32,783 nucleotides of DNA from assembly GCA_016935765.1 (NCBI GenBank), contig JAFGQG010000090.1:1-32783 (forward strand). The letters run 5' to 3'. Origin of the DNA: a bacterium. Lineage in GTDB: Bacteria > UBP14 > UBA6098 > JAFGQG01. How positions within the stretch are numbered: the stretch's first letter is position 1; each line of letters begins with the position of its first letter. Below the pieces are notes generated by a model. The model saw nothing but the letters and a program-made list of their open reading frames with translations, ran no database searches and was not told the DNA's origin. Made by a program: the position numbers and the translations under genes. This document shows positions 8,503-16,594 of this stretch, one piece after another.

Positions 8503-9063
8503 TCAATCAGCTTCTTCTATCTCGATAGCGCCTGTTGGGCAAACATAAGCGCAAGCTCCACATCCTATACATATCTGGGATATTCTTTTAAAAGGTGTGT
8601 TGACTTGCCTCTCAATTCCCCTGAACGCGAAATTAATGGCGTTTCTTTGAGACACTTCCGCGCAGGCACGTACACATAATCCACATAAAATACATTTTCC
8701 CTTGTCTTTCCATTCAATTCGGCTTTTCGTAATCCCGTATTCTTCAGCTAATTTGGTCAATTTCTCGGAATCCGGACACCTTGCCAACAATAGTTCGAAC
8801 ACTATATCCCGTGTTTTCTTCACCCTTTCCGTATCTGTTTTCACAACCAAGCCATCTGAGACTTTATAAGTGCATGAAGCTTGAAGCCCCGGTCTTGCGC
8901 CATCAATGATCTCGACCATGCAAAGACGACAAGCACCATAGGAAGTTAAGTCCTTATGATAACAAAGAGTTGGGATCTTGACACCATTTTCTAAAGCGAC
9001 TTCCAAAATAGTTTTACCGTCTTCTACCTCGTAGTCTCTATCATTCAACGTAAATTTAACCAT
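8503..9063 (-). CDS. NuoG/HydA-like small diaphorase subunit: 2Fe-2S plus two 4Fe-4S, no hydrogenase domain
   Basis: 186 aa; the ATG has AAGGAGAT upstream. Residues 1-75 are a plant-type 2Fe-2S domain (Cys34, Cys45, Cys48, Cys64). Residues 120-180 hold two 4Fe-4S motifs, CILCGLCVRAC (124-134) and CIGCGACAYVC (165-175) followed by PTGAI. This is the arrangement of the N-terminus of NuoG, HydA and HoxU. The His-plus-3-Cys 4Fe-4S site between them is missing: that stretch reads LLLARCPDSEK, with a lone Cys96. The protein ends after the second cluster, so there is no H-cluster and no hydrogenase activity. It probably wires the HydB/NuoF-type subunit encoded 3 kb upstream to another electron carrier such as ferredoxin. 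Confidence 0.85.
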   Translation of the reverse strand: MVKFTLNDRDYEVEDGKTILEVALENGVKIPTLCYHKDLTSYGACRLCMVEIIDGARPGLQASCTYKVSDGLVVKTDTERVKKTRDIVFELLLARCPDSEKLTKLAEEYGITKSRIEWKDKGKCILCGLCVRACAEVSQRNAINFAFRGIERQVNTPFKRISQICIGCGACAYVCPTGAIEIEEAD

Positions 9064-9127
9064 CTTTTATCTCCTTATTTTTTTTATTCTATTTCTTACC
9101 AAAGTCTTTCAAATTCTAAATTATTTA

Positions 9128-9565
9128 TTATTCTCGTGAGTCAAAAGAATAAATTTCCTCTCCCTTTTTATAATGAAATATAAATCTTATCGATGGATTA
9201 GCTATAACTAAAGCTTCAAGAGTTGACAAAATATCTCCCATAGGTTTAATATCAGGGTGATCGGTTTTAAATGTTGCGATCAGTTCAGTTCCGACACCTG
9301 GTTCAGACTCTATTTGAAAGGTACCTCCAGCTTGTTCGGCTGCCATGCTGATCAAAGATACTCCAAGCCCAGCCTTCTTTCCTTCCTTTGTTGTATAAAA
9401 AGGATCAGTAACCATTTTTAAAGTCTCTGCATCCATTCCTTCACCATTATCTTTGATCCTGAGAACAAGTTCATCATTCTCCTCGATCTCGATTATTATC
9501 AAATTTGCTTTCGCTCGTATCGCATTCTCTGCTATATCGAGAATATGTAGAGATAAGTCCTCCAT
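9128..9565 (-). CDS. Stand-alone HATPase_c ATP-binding protein
   Basis: 145 aa. GHKL-fold motifs in order: N-box IAENAIRAKA (about 12-21), G1 DNGEGMD, then TDPFYTTKEGKKAGLG as the ATP lid and G2. There is no HisKA dimerisation helix, phosphoacceptor His or sensor domain, so it is not a complete sensor kinase and is better compared with RsbW-type or stand-alone ATPase proteins. Small proteins of this kind are well known in HydABC [FeFe]-hydrogenase gene clusters, together with DRTGG and PHP proteins, where their role is unproven. Here it precedes the small diaphorase subunit by 64 nt. Confidence 0.85.
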   Translation of the reverse strand: MEDLSLHILDIAENAIRAKANLIIIEIEENDELVLRIKDNGEGMDAETLKMVTDPFYTTKEGKKAGLGVSLISMAAEQAGGTFQIESEPGVGTELIATFKTDHPDIKPMGDILSTLEALVIANPSIRFIFHYKKGEEIYSFDSRE

Positions 9566-9625
9566 ACATTATTCTTATTACTATGGCTTAAATGTTATTA
9601 CTTTTCTAGACTCCATACTTAAATC

Positions 9626-10372
9626 CTACTGGTCCACTTGCCTTTGCATTATCTTCCTGCCTTCATACCCTTGCAGGGTCAATTTCAGTTCATCAAAGGT
9701 TGCTTCTTTCATATAAAAAGTGGTATGTATCTTACCTATATCCGACAGAAAATGAGCATCGGAAAAATATACCAGCGGTATGTCAAAACCTTTATAATCG
9801 ATGCTCCTATTCCTGGCGTAATAAGGTGATAATCCAAGCGCATCGAGTGGCAGGTCTGGCGGAATAAAACCAAGCTGACCAATGATACTAAAAGCTTCCC
9901 GGTCTATATGTGAAGCTATAGCAAGTCCATCATTATCATGTATCAGGTTCACGATCTCGCTAACTGACAGAGTAGTTGCGCCGATCAATAACTTATCGTT
10001 CTTTTCAAGGATATTGTCATTCTCATCAACGATCAATTGGTATCCAAAAACCTCGTCATCGTTCTCGCCTGAAAGGTTTTCATATACAACACTTTGAGTT
10101 TCTTTCAGGTTGTCATCGTTCTCGAAAAATCCCAAAATATGCACCTCTTCGCTAGAGGTTATTTCTATTCCACCTAAGACTGTTACGCCTTCTTGTATTC
10201 CCACTTTTTTCGCTGCTTGAACGTTCTCGCTAGCATTATGGTCAGTAATTCCAATCATATCAAGACCTTTTATTTTAGCCTGTTTCACTATAGCTGATGG
10301 AAACATTTCAATCTCGCCACATGGAGACAGGCAACTATGTATGTGCAAATCTGCTCTAATCTCCTTGAACAT
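9626..10372 (-). CDS. PHP-domain metal-dependent phosphoesterase-like protein
   Basis: 248 aa from an ATG with AAGG 6 nt upstream; the frame is open further but the conserved part begins here. PHP motifs are visible: ADLHIHSCLSPCG (His10, His12), GLDMIGITDHN, GGIEITSSEEVHILGFF, LAIASHIDR and VYFSDAHFLSDIG. These supply the usual trinuclear metal ligands. Related proteins (TrpH/YciV group) hydrolyse phosphoesters or nucleotides. The start overlaps the DRTGG gene by 17 nt. Its place in a HydABC-like regulatory set suggests processing of a nucleotide or phosphate signal; substrate unknown. Confidence 0.88.
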   Translation of the reverse strand: MFKEIRADLHIHSCLSPCGEIEMFPSAIVKQAKIKGLDMIGITDHNASENVQAAKKVGIQEGVTVLGGIEITSSEEVHILGFFENDDNLKETQSVVYENLSGENDDEVFGYQLIVDENDNILEKNDKLLIGATTLSVSEIVNLIHDNDGLAIASHIDREAFSIIGQLGFIPPDLPLDALGLSPYYARNRSIDYKGFDIPLVYFSDAHFLSDIGKIHTTFYMKEATFDELKLTLQGYEGRKIMQRQVDQ

Positions 10373-10718
10373 CTTTAACCTTGCCTGAGATACCCATTGA
10401 ATAAAGCCTCCCGATAAGTTCGAACGCTGGCAATCCACTTACTAACAATGGAATCCCAAGTCTATCAGCTTTCTCAATTGTATCTTCATCAGGCTGTCTG
10501 TTATTAATAATTACTATACCGGCTAAATTCCTCAATTCAGCAATGGCAACTATATTCTGGTGAATCTGAAGGGTGATCCAAAGGTTTCCTTCTCCGCTGT
10601 TCGCAAGGACGTCGCTTAAAAGATCACTTGCATAACCACCGGTTATCTCATTATTCAGGTTCTCCTTACCTGCTTTAATTTCAAAGTTTAGTTTTTCTAC
10701 TAATTCAAATACATTCAT
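10356..10718 (-). CDS. DRTGG-domain protein (copy 2)
   Basis: 120 aa from ATG (GAGGG 11 nt upstream), overlapping the CBS-ATPase gene by 14 nt; a TTG six codons earlier is less likely. It opens MNVFELVEKL, then TGGYASDLLSDVLANS, LWITLQIHQNIVAIAEL and VIINNRQPDEDTIEKA. This is the pattern of the DRTGG domain, also found next to CBS domains and in phosphotransacetylase and HPr-kinase-like proteins, where nucleotide binding is proposed. It is a paralogue of the gene at 11683-12021 (shared ASDLLSDVLA, similar length), suggesting that the two may form a pair. Confidence 0.82.
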   Translation of the reverse strand: MNVFELVEKLNFEIKAGKENLNNEITGGYASDLLSDVLANSGEGNLWITLQIHQNIVAIAELRNLAGIVIINNRQPDEDTIEKADRLGIPLLVSGLPAFELIGRLYSMGISGKVKDVQGD

Positions 10719-11658
10719 CTTTATCTTTTCCCTCAATATGTTTAGAATTAAACTTGAAACAGAATTCTACAACAGTACCTTCACCTACTACTGATTTTAC
10801 ATTCATACCGTCTGAGCAGTTTTTGATATTGGGTAAACCCATGCCTGCTCCGAATCCAAATTCCCTGACCCAGTGGGAGGCAGTTGAAAACCCTGGCTGC
10901 ATAGCTTTTTCGATATCTTCAATGCCCGGACCCTCATCTTTCGCCGTTATTATTAACCTATCTCTCTCAACTTCTGCAATGATCTCCCCTTTGTCAGCGT
11001 AAATAATAATGTTCATCTCTGCCTCATAGGTTGCAATTGCTACTCTTCTTACAATCTGAGGTTGAACACCCAGACGTTTCAAGGTTTTTTTTATATCGCT
11101 AGCGCATTCACCTGCATGCTTAAAATCCTTACCCTTGATGCTGTAATGAAACCTTAACATAAAATCCTGTGCTGTCATATCTTCGAAAATATGGCTTGCT
11201 CTATAAGTGTGAATCTCCTCTTCAAGATAGTCTATCTCAAGCTTCTTTAACAAGCCTCTCACTATGTCTCCTTTTGTAATCATACCGACAACCTCGTTTG
11301 TCTCCCTGTTAATTACCGGGAAACGCCCATACCCGAATCTATCAAACTTCTTCAGAGCTTCTACCAAAGGCGAATCTGAAAAGACTGTAACTACTTTTTT
11401 AGTCATCATCTCGGGTACTGTGCAGTTTTTCTTTCCGGAAGCGAGACATTGTATAAAATCTTCAAGCGACACCAAACCGATCAATTTTCCATCATCTATT
11501 ACTGGTAAACCCGATATTCGTTGATCCCTCAGAAGAGTCCTGATATCCTTTAAACTCATATCCTTGTCAACGACAACGATATTTTTCGCCATCACCTGGT
11601 TAACTTTCAGTTCATAAATAAATTCCTGAATTTTTGTGACTTTTTTGTCCTTTTCCAA
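10705..11658 (-). CDS. CBS-pair plus HATPase_c (RsbW-like) regulatory protein
   Basis: 317 aa from TTG with AAAGG about 9 nt upstream. Residues 18-75 and 82-140 are two CBS domains (MAKNIVVVDKDMSLKDI and MTKKVVTVFSDSPLVEAL, with GLPVIDDGKLIGLVS and RFPVINRETNEVVGMI). CBS pairs bind AMP, ATP or related nucleotides. Residues about 160-305 form a GHKL ATPase: N-box EAEMNIIIYA, G1 DEGPGIED, G2 GFGAGMGLPNI. The fusion suggests an anti-sigma-type kinase or switch gated by adenylate charge. It sits between the two DRTGG genes in the electron-transfer operon. Target unknown. Confidence 0.87.
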   Translation of the reverse strand: MEKDKKVTKIQEFIYELKVNQVMAKNIVVVDKDMSLKDIRTLLRDQRISGLPVIDDGKLIGLVSLEDFIQCLASGKKNCTVPEMMTKKVVTVFSDSPLVEALKKFDRFGYGRFPVINRETNEVVGMITKGDIVRGLLKKLEIDYLEEEIHTYRASHIFEDMTAQDFMLRFHYSIKGKDFKHAGECASDIKKTLKRLGVQPQIVRRVAIATYEAEMNIIIYADKGEIIAEVERDRLIITAKDEGPGIEDIEKAMQPGFSTASHWVREFGFGAGMGLPNIKNCSDGMNVKSVVGEGTVVEFCFKFNSKHIEGKDKDECI

Positions 11659-11682
11659 TTGTATTACCTTTTGAGTAATAAA

Positions 11683-12021
11683 TTAGGCAGGTAAGCCTTT
11701 TTCATAAAGTAAACCGCAGGATTTATACATGGTATACTGAGTATAAAGAATAGGGATATCTTTTTCCTTTGCCATCTTTAGCGTAGCTTCCGGAGGCATT
11801 TTCCCCCGTACAAAACACACGGCGACTATGTCAACCATTTCTGCCGTTCTTATCACCTGAGGATTCACTAAACCTGTTAATAGCAAATTCCCCGTTTTGG
11901 CAAAAGCCAGAACGTCACTCAACAGATCAGAAGCGCAACCTATTTCAATCTCGTCATTCAAATGGTCCTCTCCATATAGAACATCAGCATTCAGTATCTT
12001 TATTACTTCCGATAATTTCAT
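11683..12021 (-). CDS. DRTGG-domain protein (copy 1)
   Basis: 112 aa, MKLSEVIKIL at the start, then IGCASDLLSDVLAFA, LLLTGLVNPQVIRTAEM and CFVRGKMPPEATLKMA, ending near LLYEKGLPA. Same family as the gene at 10356-10718. Lies 39 nt after the HydB-type gene. DRTGG proteins of this size commonly accompany HydABC [FeFe]-hydrogenase clusters; a ligand-sensing role is inferred and not shown. Confidence 0.82.
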   Translation of the reverse strand: MKLSEVIKILNADVLYGEDHLNDEIEIGCASDLLSDVLAFAKTGNLLLTGLVNPQVIRTAEMVDIVAVCFVRGKMPPEATLKMAKEKDIPILYTQYTMYKSCGLLYEKGLPA

Positions 12022-12060
12022 AATTAGCTTATCACTCCCTAATAAATAGGTTATAGAATT

Positions 12061-13875
12061 TTATTCCACAATTATACAATCAAATTTGCAAACATCACGG
12101 CAGATACCGCACTTAGTGCATTTATCAAGCAATATCTTGTGGGGTTGCTTCTTTTCTCCAACGATAGCGCTACTAGGACAACGCCTCATACACAACGTGC
12201 AGCCCGTACACTTTTCGGGGTCGATACAATATTGAATGAGTGCTTTACAAACTCCAGCAGGACACTTTTTGTCTCTGATATGCGCTAAGTATTCATCTTT
12301 GAAGTATTTCATTGTGCTCAAAACCGGGTTTGGGAGCGTTTGTCCCAAACCGCACATTGAACCATCCTTAATCGCTGCTGAAAGTTCTTCCAGGAGATCC
12401 AGGTCTTCTTCCTTCCCCTCTCCATGACAGATCCTTTCAAGTATATCTAGAAGCACCTTAGAACCGTCACGGCAAGTCGAACACTTTCCGCATGATTCGT
12501 CCACACAGAAATCGATGAAGTATTTTGCCACATCAACCATGCAGGTATCTTCATCCATAACGATCATTCCGCCAGAGCCCATCATCGAACCAACTTCATT
12601 TAACGACTCATAATCGATGGGAAGATCGAGCAAGCTTGCAGGTATACACCCTCCGGAAGGACCGCCGGTTTGAACAGCTTTGAACTTCTTCCCGTTCGGA
12701 ATGCCTCCACCGATCTCAAAGATGATTTCACGGAGAGTAATTCCCATTGGCACTTCGATCAGCCCAGTATTCGCTATCTTTCCTACCAGCGAGAACACCT
12801 TTGTCCCCTTGCTTGTCTCGGTTCCCATGCCAGCAAACCAGTCAGCTCCCCTGTTGATTATACTTGGGACATTAGCCCAGGTTTCAACATTATTGATGTT
12901 GGTTGGTTTGCCCCACAGACCTGATTGAGCCGGGAACGGCGGTCTCTGTCTTGGCTCCGGAGGTCTTCCCTCGATTGAAGCTATCAACGATGTCTCTTCA
13001 CCGCAAACAAAAGCTCCCGCCCCATGGCAGATATTCACGTCAAAGCAAAAATCAGTACCGAATATATTGTCTCCCAGGAGTCCGTATTCCTTTGCACTTT
13101 CGATAGCAAGCATCAACCTTTTCATAGCAAGGGGGTATTCTGCTCTTATATAAACGTAGGCTTCATTAGCGCCGATAGCCCTTGCGCCGATAGCCATACC
13201 TTCTAATACAGCGTGCGGATCAGCCTCTACAATACTCCTATCCATGTAAGCGCCAGGGTCTCCTTCATCGCAGTTGCAGATGATATATTTTACGTCGCCA
13301 GGCGCGTTTTTGCAAAACTCCCATTTCCGACCCGTAGGAAATCCGCCGCCGCCACGACCTCGAAGCCCAGATTTCTTTATCTCTTCTATTATATCTTCAG
13401 GTGTCATCTCGGATAGCGCTTTGGCAAGAGCCTTGTATCCATCCCGAGCAATATATTCGTCAATCTGTTCAGGGTCAATTAATCCCCTGTTCCTGAGAGC
13501 TACTAATGTCTGGCGTGAGAAAAAATCGATATCACTCATCTTAGGAACAACTTCCTCTTCCTCAGGGGGAGTGAACATAAGTTTCTTAACTGGACGTCCC
13601 TTAAGAAAATGCTCTTCAACCAGGTGAGGAATTATCTCCTCTGTAAGGCTGTGATAGAAAATCCCATCCGGCATAACTGTCATTATAGGACCAACCGCAC
13701 AAAACCCATTACAACCTGTTAATACTACTGCTACTTCTTTATCTAGATCGTGCTTCTTTAACTCTTCTTCCAACACTTCTTTTAATCTTAAAGACTTCAT
13801 AGATACACAAGCAGTTCCAGCACATAACATACAATGAAGCCTATATTTATTCTGTTCTTGTACTTGGTCGTTCAT
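12061..13875 (-). CDS. HydB/NuoF-type NADH-binding flavoprotein subunit
   Basis: 604 aa. Domains in order: N-terminal thioredoxin-like 2Fe-2S (Cys15/18/23 region, Cys55, Cys59); FMN loop LRGRGGGGFPTGRKW (171-185); NADH/flavin region CNCDEGDPGAYMDRS (200-214); SLBB region; 4Fe-4S ESCGKCSTCRDG with Cys462, 465, 468 and Cys508; a CPAGVC patch; and two C-terminal 4Fe-4S motifs (Cys556-566 and 586-596). This is the full HydB layout of electron-bifurcating hydrogenases and related NADH dehydrogenases. It oxidises or reduces NAD(H) through FMN. No catalytic hydrogenase subunit is encoded nearby; the neighbours are NQR subunits and a NuoE-ferredoxin fusion, so it probably forms the NADH entry of that complex. 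Confidence 0.93.
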   Translation of the reverse strand: MNDQVQEQNKYRLHCMLCAGTACVSMKSLRLKEVLEEELKKHDLDKEVAVVLTGCNGFCAVGPIMTVMPDGIFYHSLTEEIIPHLVEEHFLKGRPVKKLMFTPPEEEEVVPKMSDIDFFSRQTLVALRNRGLIDPEQIDEYIARDGYKALAKALSEMTPEDIIEEIKKSGLRGRGGGGFPTGRKWEFCKNAPGDVKYIICNCDEGDPGAYMDRSIVEADPHAVLEGMAIGARAIGANEAYVYIRAEYPLAMKRLMLAIESAKEYGLLGDNIFGTDFCFDVNICHGAGAFVCGEETSLIASIEGRPPEPRQRPPFPAQSGLWGKPTNINNVETWANVPSIINRGADWFAGMGTETSKGTKVFSLVGKIANTGLIEVPMGITLREIIFEIGGGIPNGKKFKAVQTGGPSGGCIPASLLDLPIDYESLNEVGSMMGSGGMIVMDEDTCMVDVAKYFIDFCVDESCGKCSTCRDGSKVLLDILERICHGEGKEEDLDLLEELSAAIKDGSMCGLGQTLPNPVLSTMKYFKDEYLAHIRDKKCPAGVCKALIQYCIDPEKCTGCTLCMRRCPSSAIVGEKKQPHKILLDKCTKCGICRDVCKFDCIIVE

Positions 13876-14012
13876 AATTATTCTACCATTTAATAGTTAA
13901 AATTCTATTTGTTACTATTTATAATCCTTACGGCTTTTTTGTTCATAAAAGATATCCAATCTTAATAGACCCTTCATGGGATAGGCATTCGGGTGAAACA
14001 GCACATAATAAA

Positions 14013-14396
14013 TCAGGACATTCTCTCACTTCCACGCGCTAAAGCATATTCCTCAACAATCTTTCCTCCAAGCACATGTTCTTCGAATATCCTTTTGATC
14101 TTATCTGTAGTTAAATCCACGTACTTAACAGGAGCTTCTCCCTTTATTTCTACCGTAGCCATGGGTTCTCTGCTGCACAAACCTGCGCATCCTGAACTTG
14201 TTAAGATAACATCAGTAATATTTCTTTCGGCAATTTCGTCCATGAGAGTGTTCATTATTTTCCTTGCGCCTGCCGCAATTCCACAAGTTCCCATGTGCAC
14301 AGTTATTTTTGCTCTTCCAGCACCTTCCCTTAAAAGGGTTGTTCTCTTGACTCGTTCACTGATCCTGTCCAGGTCATGTATACTAAGTTTTGCCAT
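14013..14396 (-). CDS. Small thioredoxin-like ferredoxin-type protein of the HydABC-associated kind
   Basis: 127 aa from the ATG giving MAKLSIHDLDRI (AAGGAAA upstream); 11 further residues upstream would overlap the previous gene. Motifs VHMGTCGIAAGARKIM and SSGCAGLCSREP resemble the NuoE-like 2Fe-2S fold, but only three of four ligand positions are Cys (38, 70, 74), as is common in this small family found in HydABC clusters. Cluster binding is therefore uncertain. It starts 5 nt after the stop of the NqrF-NuoE fusion and lies 137 nt before the HydB-type gene. Confidence 0.8.
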   Translation of the reverse strand: MAKLSIHDLDRISERVKRTTLLREGAGRAKITVHMGTCGIAAGARKIMNTLMDEIAERNITDVILTSSGCAGLCSREPMATVEIKGEAPVKYVDLTTDKIKRIFEEHVLGGKIVEEYALARGSERMS

Positions 14397-14400
14397 ATTT

Positions 14401-15360
14401 CTAAATTTCCTTTTTCCTATACATTTCAATTATTTGGGGAACACGATCCTTAGTTACTAATCCATGAACGTCTTCATTAACAAGGAGAACCGGAGCAAGA
14501 CCACAACAACCAATACATCTGACACCCTCAAGCGAAAACAAGAGATCTTCAGTTGTTTCGCCCTCATTTATACTGAGTTCATTCTCGAAAGTCTCCATCA
14601 ATCCCGCCGCGCCTTTAACGTGACAGGCGGTACCCATACAAATTGCAATCTTATATTTACCCTTTGGTTTTAAGCTGAATGCATTATAGAAAGTAGCAAT
14701 CCTATAAACATGGCTTTTGGGAATGTCCAATTCTTCAGCAATATAATGTAAGAGATTCTCAGGAAGATAATTAAAAGTGTCGTTCACTTTTTGCAATACA
14801 GGAACCAAAGGACCTTCCAAATCCCTGTATTGATTTATTATATCAAGAACCGTATCCTGCTGATTCTGTTCGACCTTGATTTTCTTTAATGCTGGTAGGC
14901 TTTCCCCCTGAACATCCGTAATGAATTGCCAGTCAACCTTCGGATCGTACATCTGGTTCTTTACAATATTTCTGACCGTAGAAAAGAAATCCGGGATCTG
15001 TATCTCAATATCTTCCTTCACCTTTACCTGGCATGAAAGACGGGTTCCCGCTTTTTTCTCCTCCTTGCTCATGAATACTTCCTCAGTAGGAAGCATTGAG
15101 CCGCCACCACTTTTTACCATCACCTTGCAGTACCCACATGTAGCCTTACCGCCGCAAGAAGCCTGTATATGATAGCCATGACTGATCAACTCAGAATGCA
15201 GATAGTTTCCACCTTCAACAACAAACTCCTTGTGTTCATCCTCCTGGGTAACCGTGATCTTGCACTTGCCATAAGTAACCAGGAATTTATCCGCAATAGA
15301 CAGCAGAATAGTGATCACCAGAAGGATCACATTCATTATTATTATAGGTGCAAAATTCAT
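14401..15360 (-). CDS. Fusion: NqrF N-terminal half (membrane anchor and 2Fe-2S ferredoxin) to a NuoE/HydC domain
   Basis: 319 aa; ATG with GGAGG 6 nt upstream. Residues 5-30 are one membrane helix. Residues 32-125 are a plant-type ferredoxin (Cys69, Cys75, Cys78, Cys110; ASCGGKATCGYC, RLSC) as in NqrF. Where NqrF continues with FAD- and NADH-binding reductase domains, this protein has instead a linker and, from about 165, a NuoE/HydC domain: LVPVLQKVNDTFNYLP, IPKSHVYRIATFYNAF, CMGTACHVKG (Cys241, 246), CIGCCGLAP (Cys282, 286), a thioredoxin-like 2Fe-2S site. It follows nqrE and precedes the HydB-type gene, so it probably docks that NADH subunit on the NQR membrane part. Confidence 0.9.
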   Translation of the reverse strand: MNFAPIIIMNVILLVITILLSIADKFLVTYGKCKITVTQEDEHKEFVVEGGNYLHSELISHGYHIQASCGGKATCGYCKVMVKSGGGSMLPTEEVFMSKEEKKAGTRLSCQVKVKEDIEIQIPDFFSTVRNIVKNQMYDPKVDWQFITDVQGESLPALKKIKVEQNQQDTVLDIINQYRDLEGPLVPVLQKVNDTFNYLPENLLHYIAEELDIPKSHVYRIATFYNAFSLKPKGKYKIAICMGTACHVKGAAGLMETFENELSINEGETTEDLLFSLEGVRCIGCCGLAPVLLVNEDVHGLVTKDRVPQIIEMYRKKEI

Positions 15361-15378
15361 TCAGGTCCTCCGCTACTT

Positions 15379-15966
15379 TTATTTAATGGCAACCATGCCT
15401 CCGAATCCCATAAATGCAAGGGCAAGAATACCCGCAATTATGAAAATAATACCAGGACCTTTCAGTCCCTTGGGAACATCACCCACCAAATTCAATTTTT
15501 CGTTTATAGCAGCAACTACTACTATGGCTATCATCCATCCAATGGCAGAACCAATCGCGAAAACAAGGCTCTGAATATATGTGTATTCCCTTAATACGAG
15601 GAACAGCGAAACTGCGAGTACCACACAGTTAACGGTGATCAACGGCAAAAATATACCGAACGCGGCTTGAAGCGGCGGGAAAAATCTTTCCATCACCATT
15701 TCCACAAATTGGACCGACGCTGCGATCACTACAATAAACACAATGTAATATATCAATTCGCTGCCGGTTGGCAGTAATATCAGGTGATAAATCGGCCAGT
15801 TGATGGCAGCGGTGAGAGTAACCACAAATATAACAGCGATCGACATACCAAAAGCGGTTTTCAGATTACGGGCAAGCGCAACGAAGGGGCACATACCAAG
15901 AAGGTAAGTCAGCGCGATATTATGAGTCAGGATCGCTGCAAGAAATATCATTAATAAGTATCCCAT
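15379..15966 (-). CDS. nqrE: Na+-translocating NADH:quinone reductase subunit E
   Basis: 195 aa, six membrane helices. Cys26 (GMCPFVA) and Cys114 (TVNCVV) match the NqrE/RnfA cysteines that, with NqrD, hold the 2Fe-2S cluster inside the membrane. The end DVPKGLKGPGIIFI...FMGFGG is closer to NqrE than to RnfA. ATG with GAGGAG upstream. Lies 16 nt after nqrD and 18 nt before the ferredoxin-NuoE fusion. Confidence 0.92.
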   Translation of the reverse strand: MGYLLMIFLAAILTHNIALTYLLGMCPFVALARNLKTAFGMSIAVIFVVTLTAAINWPIYHLILLPTGSELIYYIVFIVVIAASVQFVEMVMERFFPPLQAAFGIFLPLITVNCVVLAVSLFLVLREYTYIQSLVFAIGSAIGWMIAIVVVAAINEKLNLVGDVPKGLKGPGIIFIIAGILALAFMGFGGMVAIK

Positions 15967-15982
15967 TAGTCATGCTCCTCGT

Positions 15983-16594
15983 TTATCTACTCGTTATCTC
16001 TCCATATATCCATATTAAAACTCCGTAAACAAAGAAAGCTCCCGGCGCCATTGCCATTATCACCCAATTCTCCCATCCGCCAGGGGTTACTTTATACCCA
16101 AGTAAAGTACCGAAACCCAGGATCTCCCGGATCACTGCAACTACTATTAATGTAACGGTAAAACTTATACCGTTCGAGACTGCATCCAGGATCGATAAAC
16201 CGGTTTTGTTCTGCGAGTAAAACGCTTCCGCTCTACCCATTATTATACAGTTCGTTATGATCAATCCTACATAGGGACCAAGCTTGACACTGATAACCGG
16301 AAAGAACGCTTTTAAAAACATATCCACTATTATCACGAACGAAGAAATAGTGATCATGTAACTGATAATTCTCACCCTTTGCGGTATTAACTTTCTTAAA
16401 GGTGAGATAATGATGGAAGTCGCTATCAGTACAAAGGAAACACCCGCTCCCATAGCTATCGCGTTATCCACTTTGTTCGTGATCGCCAACGCGGAGCAAA
16501 TACCCAGGCACATCGAAAATATCGGGTGGTTGTACCACAGGGCATTCTTGATGGTCTTATTCCCTTTTGAGCCAAATATCTTCTTCAACAACAT
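15983..16594 (-). CDS. nqrD: Na+-translocating NADH:quinone reductase subunit D
   Basis: 203 aa, six membrane helices. Start chosen at ATG in the sequence TGATG, which overlaps the nqrC stop by one base and has GGGAG 6 nt upstream; a GTG one codon earlier is too close to that site. LGICSALAITN (Cys33) and ITNCIIMGRAEAF (Cys116) are the conserved cysteine sites of NqrD/RnfE that share the intramembrane 2Fe-2S cluster with NqrE. PGGWENW and the MAMAPGAFF end are as in NqrD. Confidence 0.92.
   Translation of the reverse strand: MLLKKIFGSKGNKTIKNALWYNHPIFSMCLGICSALAITNKVDNAIAMGAGVSFVLIATSIIISPLRKLIPQRVRIISYMITISSFVIIVDMFLKAFFPVISVKLGPYVGLIITNCIIMGRAEAFYSQNKTGLSILDAVSNGISFTVTLIVVAVIREILGFGTLLGYKVTPGGWENWVIMAMAPGAFFVYGVLIWIYGEITSR

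Noticed and set aside
8503..9063. [FeFe]-hydrogenase subunit HydA
   Set aside because: The protein stops after the second 4Fe-4S motif; no H-cluster Cys motifs are encoded, and the gene is followed by menA.
9128..9565. Two-component sensor histidine kinase
   Set aside because: Only the ATP-binding part is present, with no phosphoacceptor His, sensor region or response regulator nearby.
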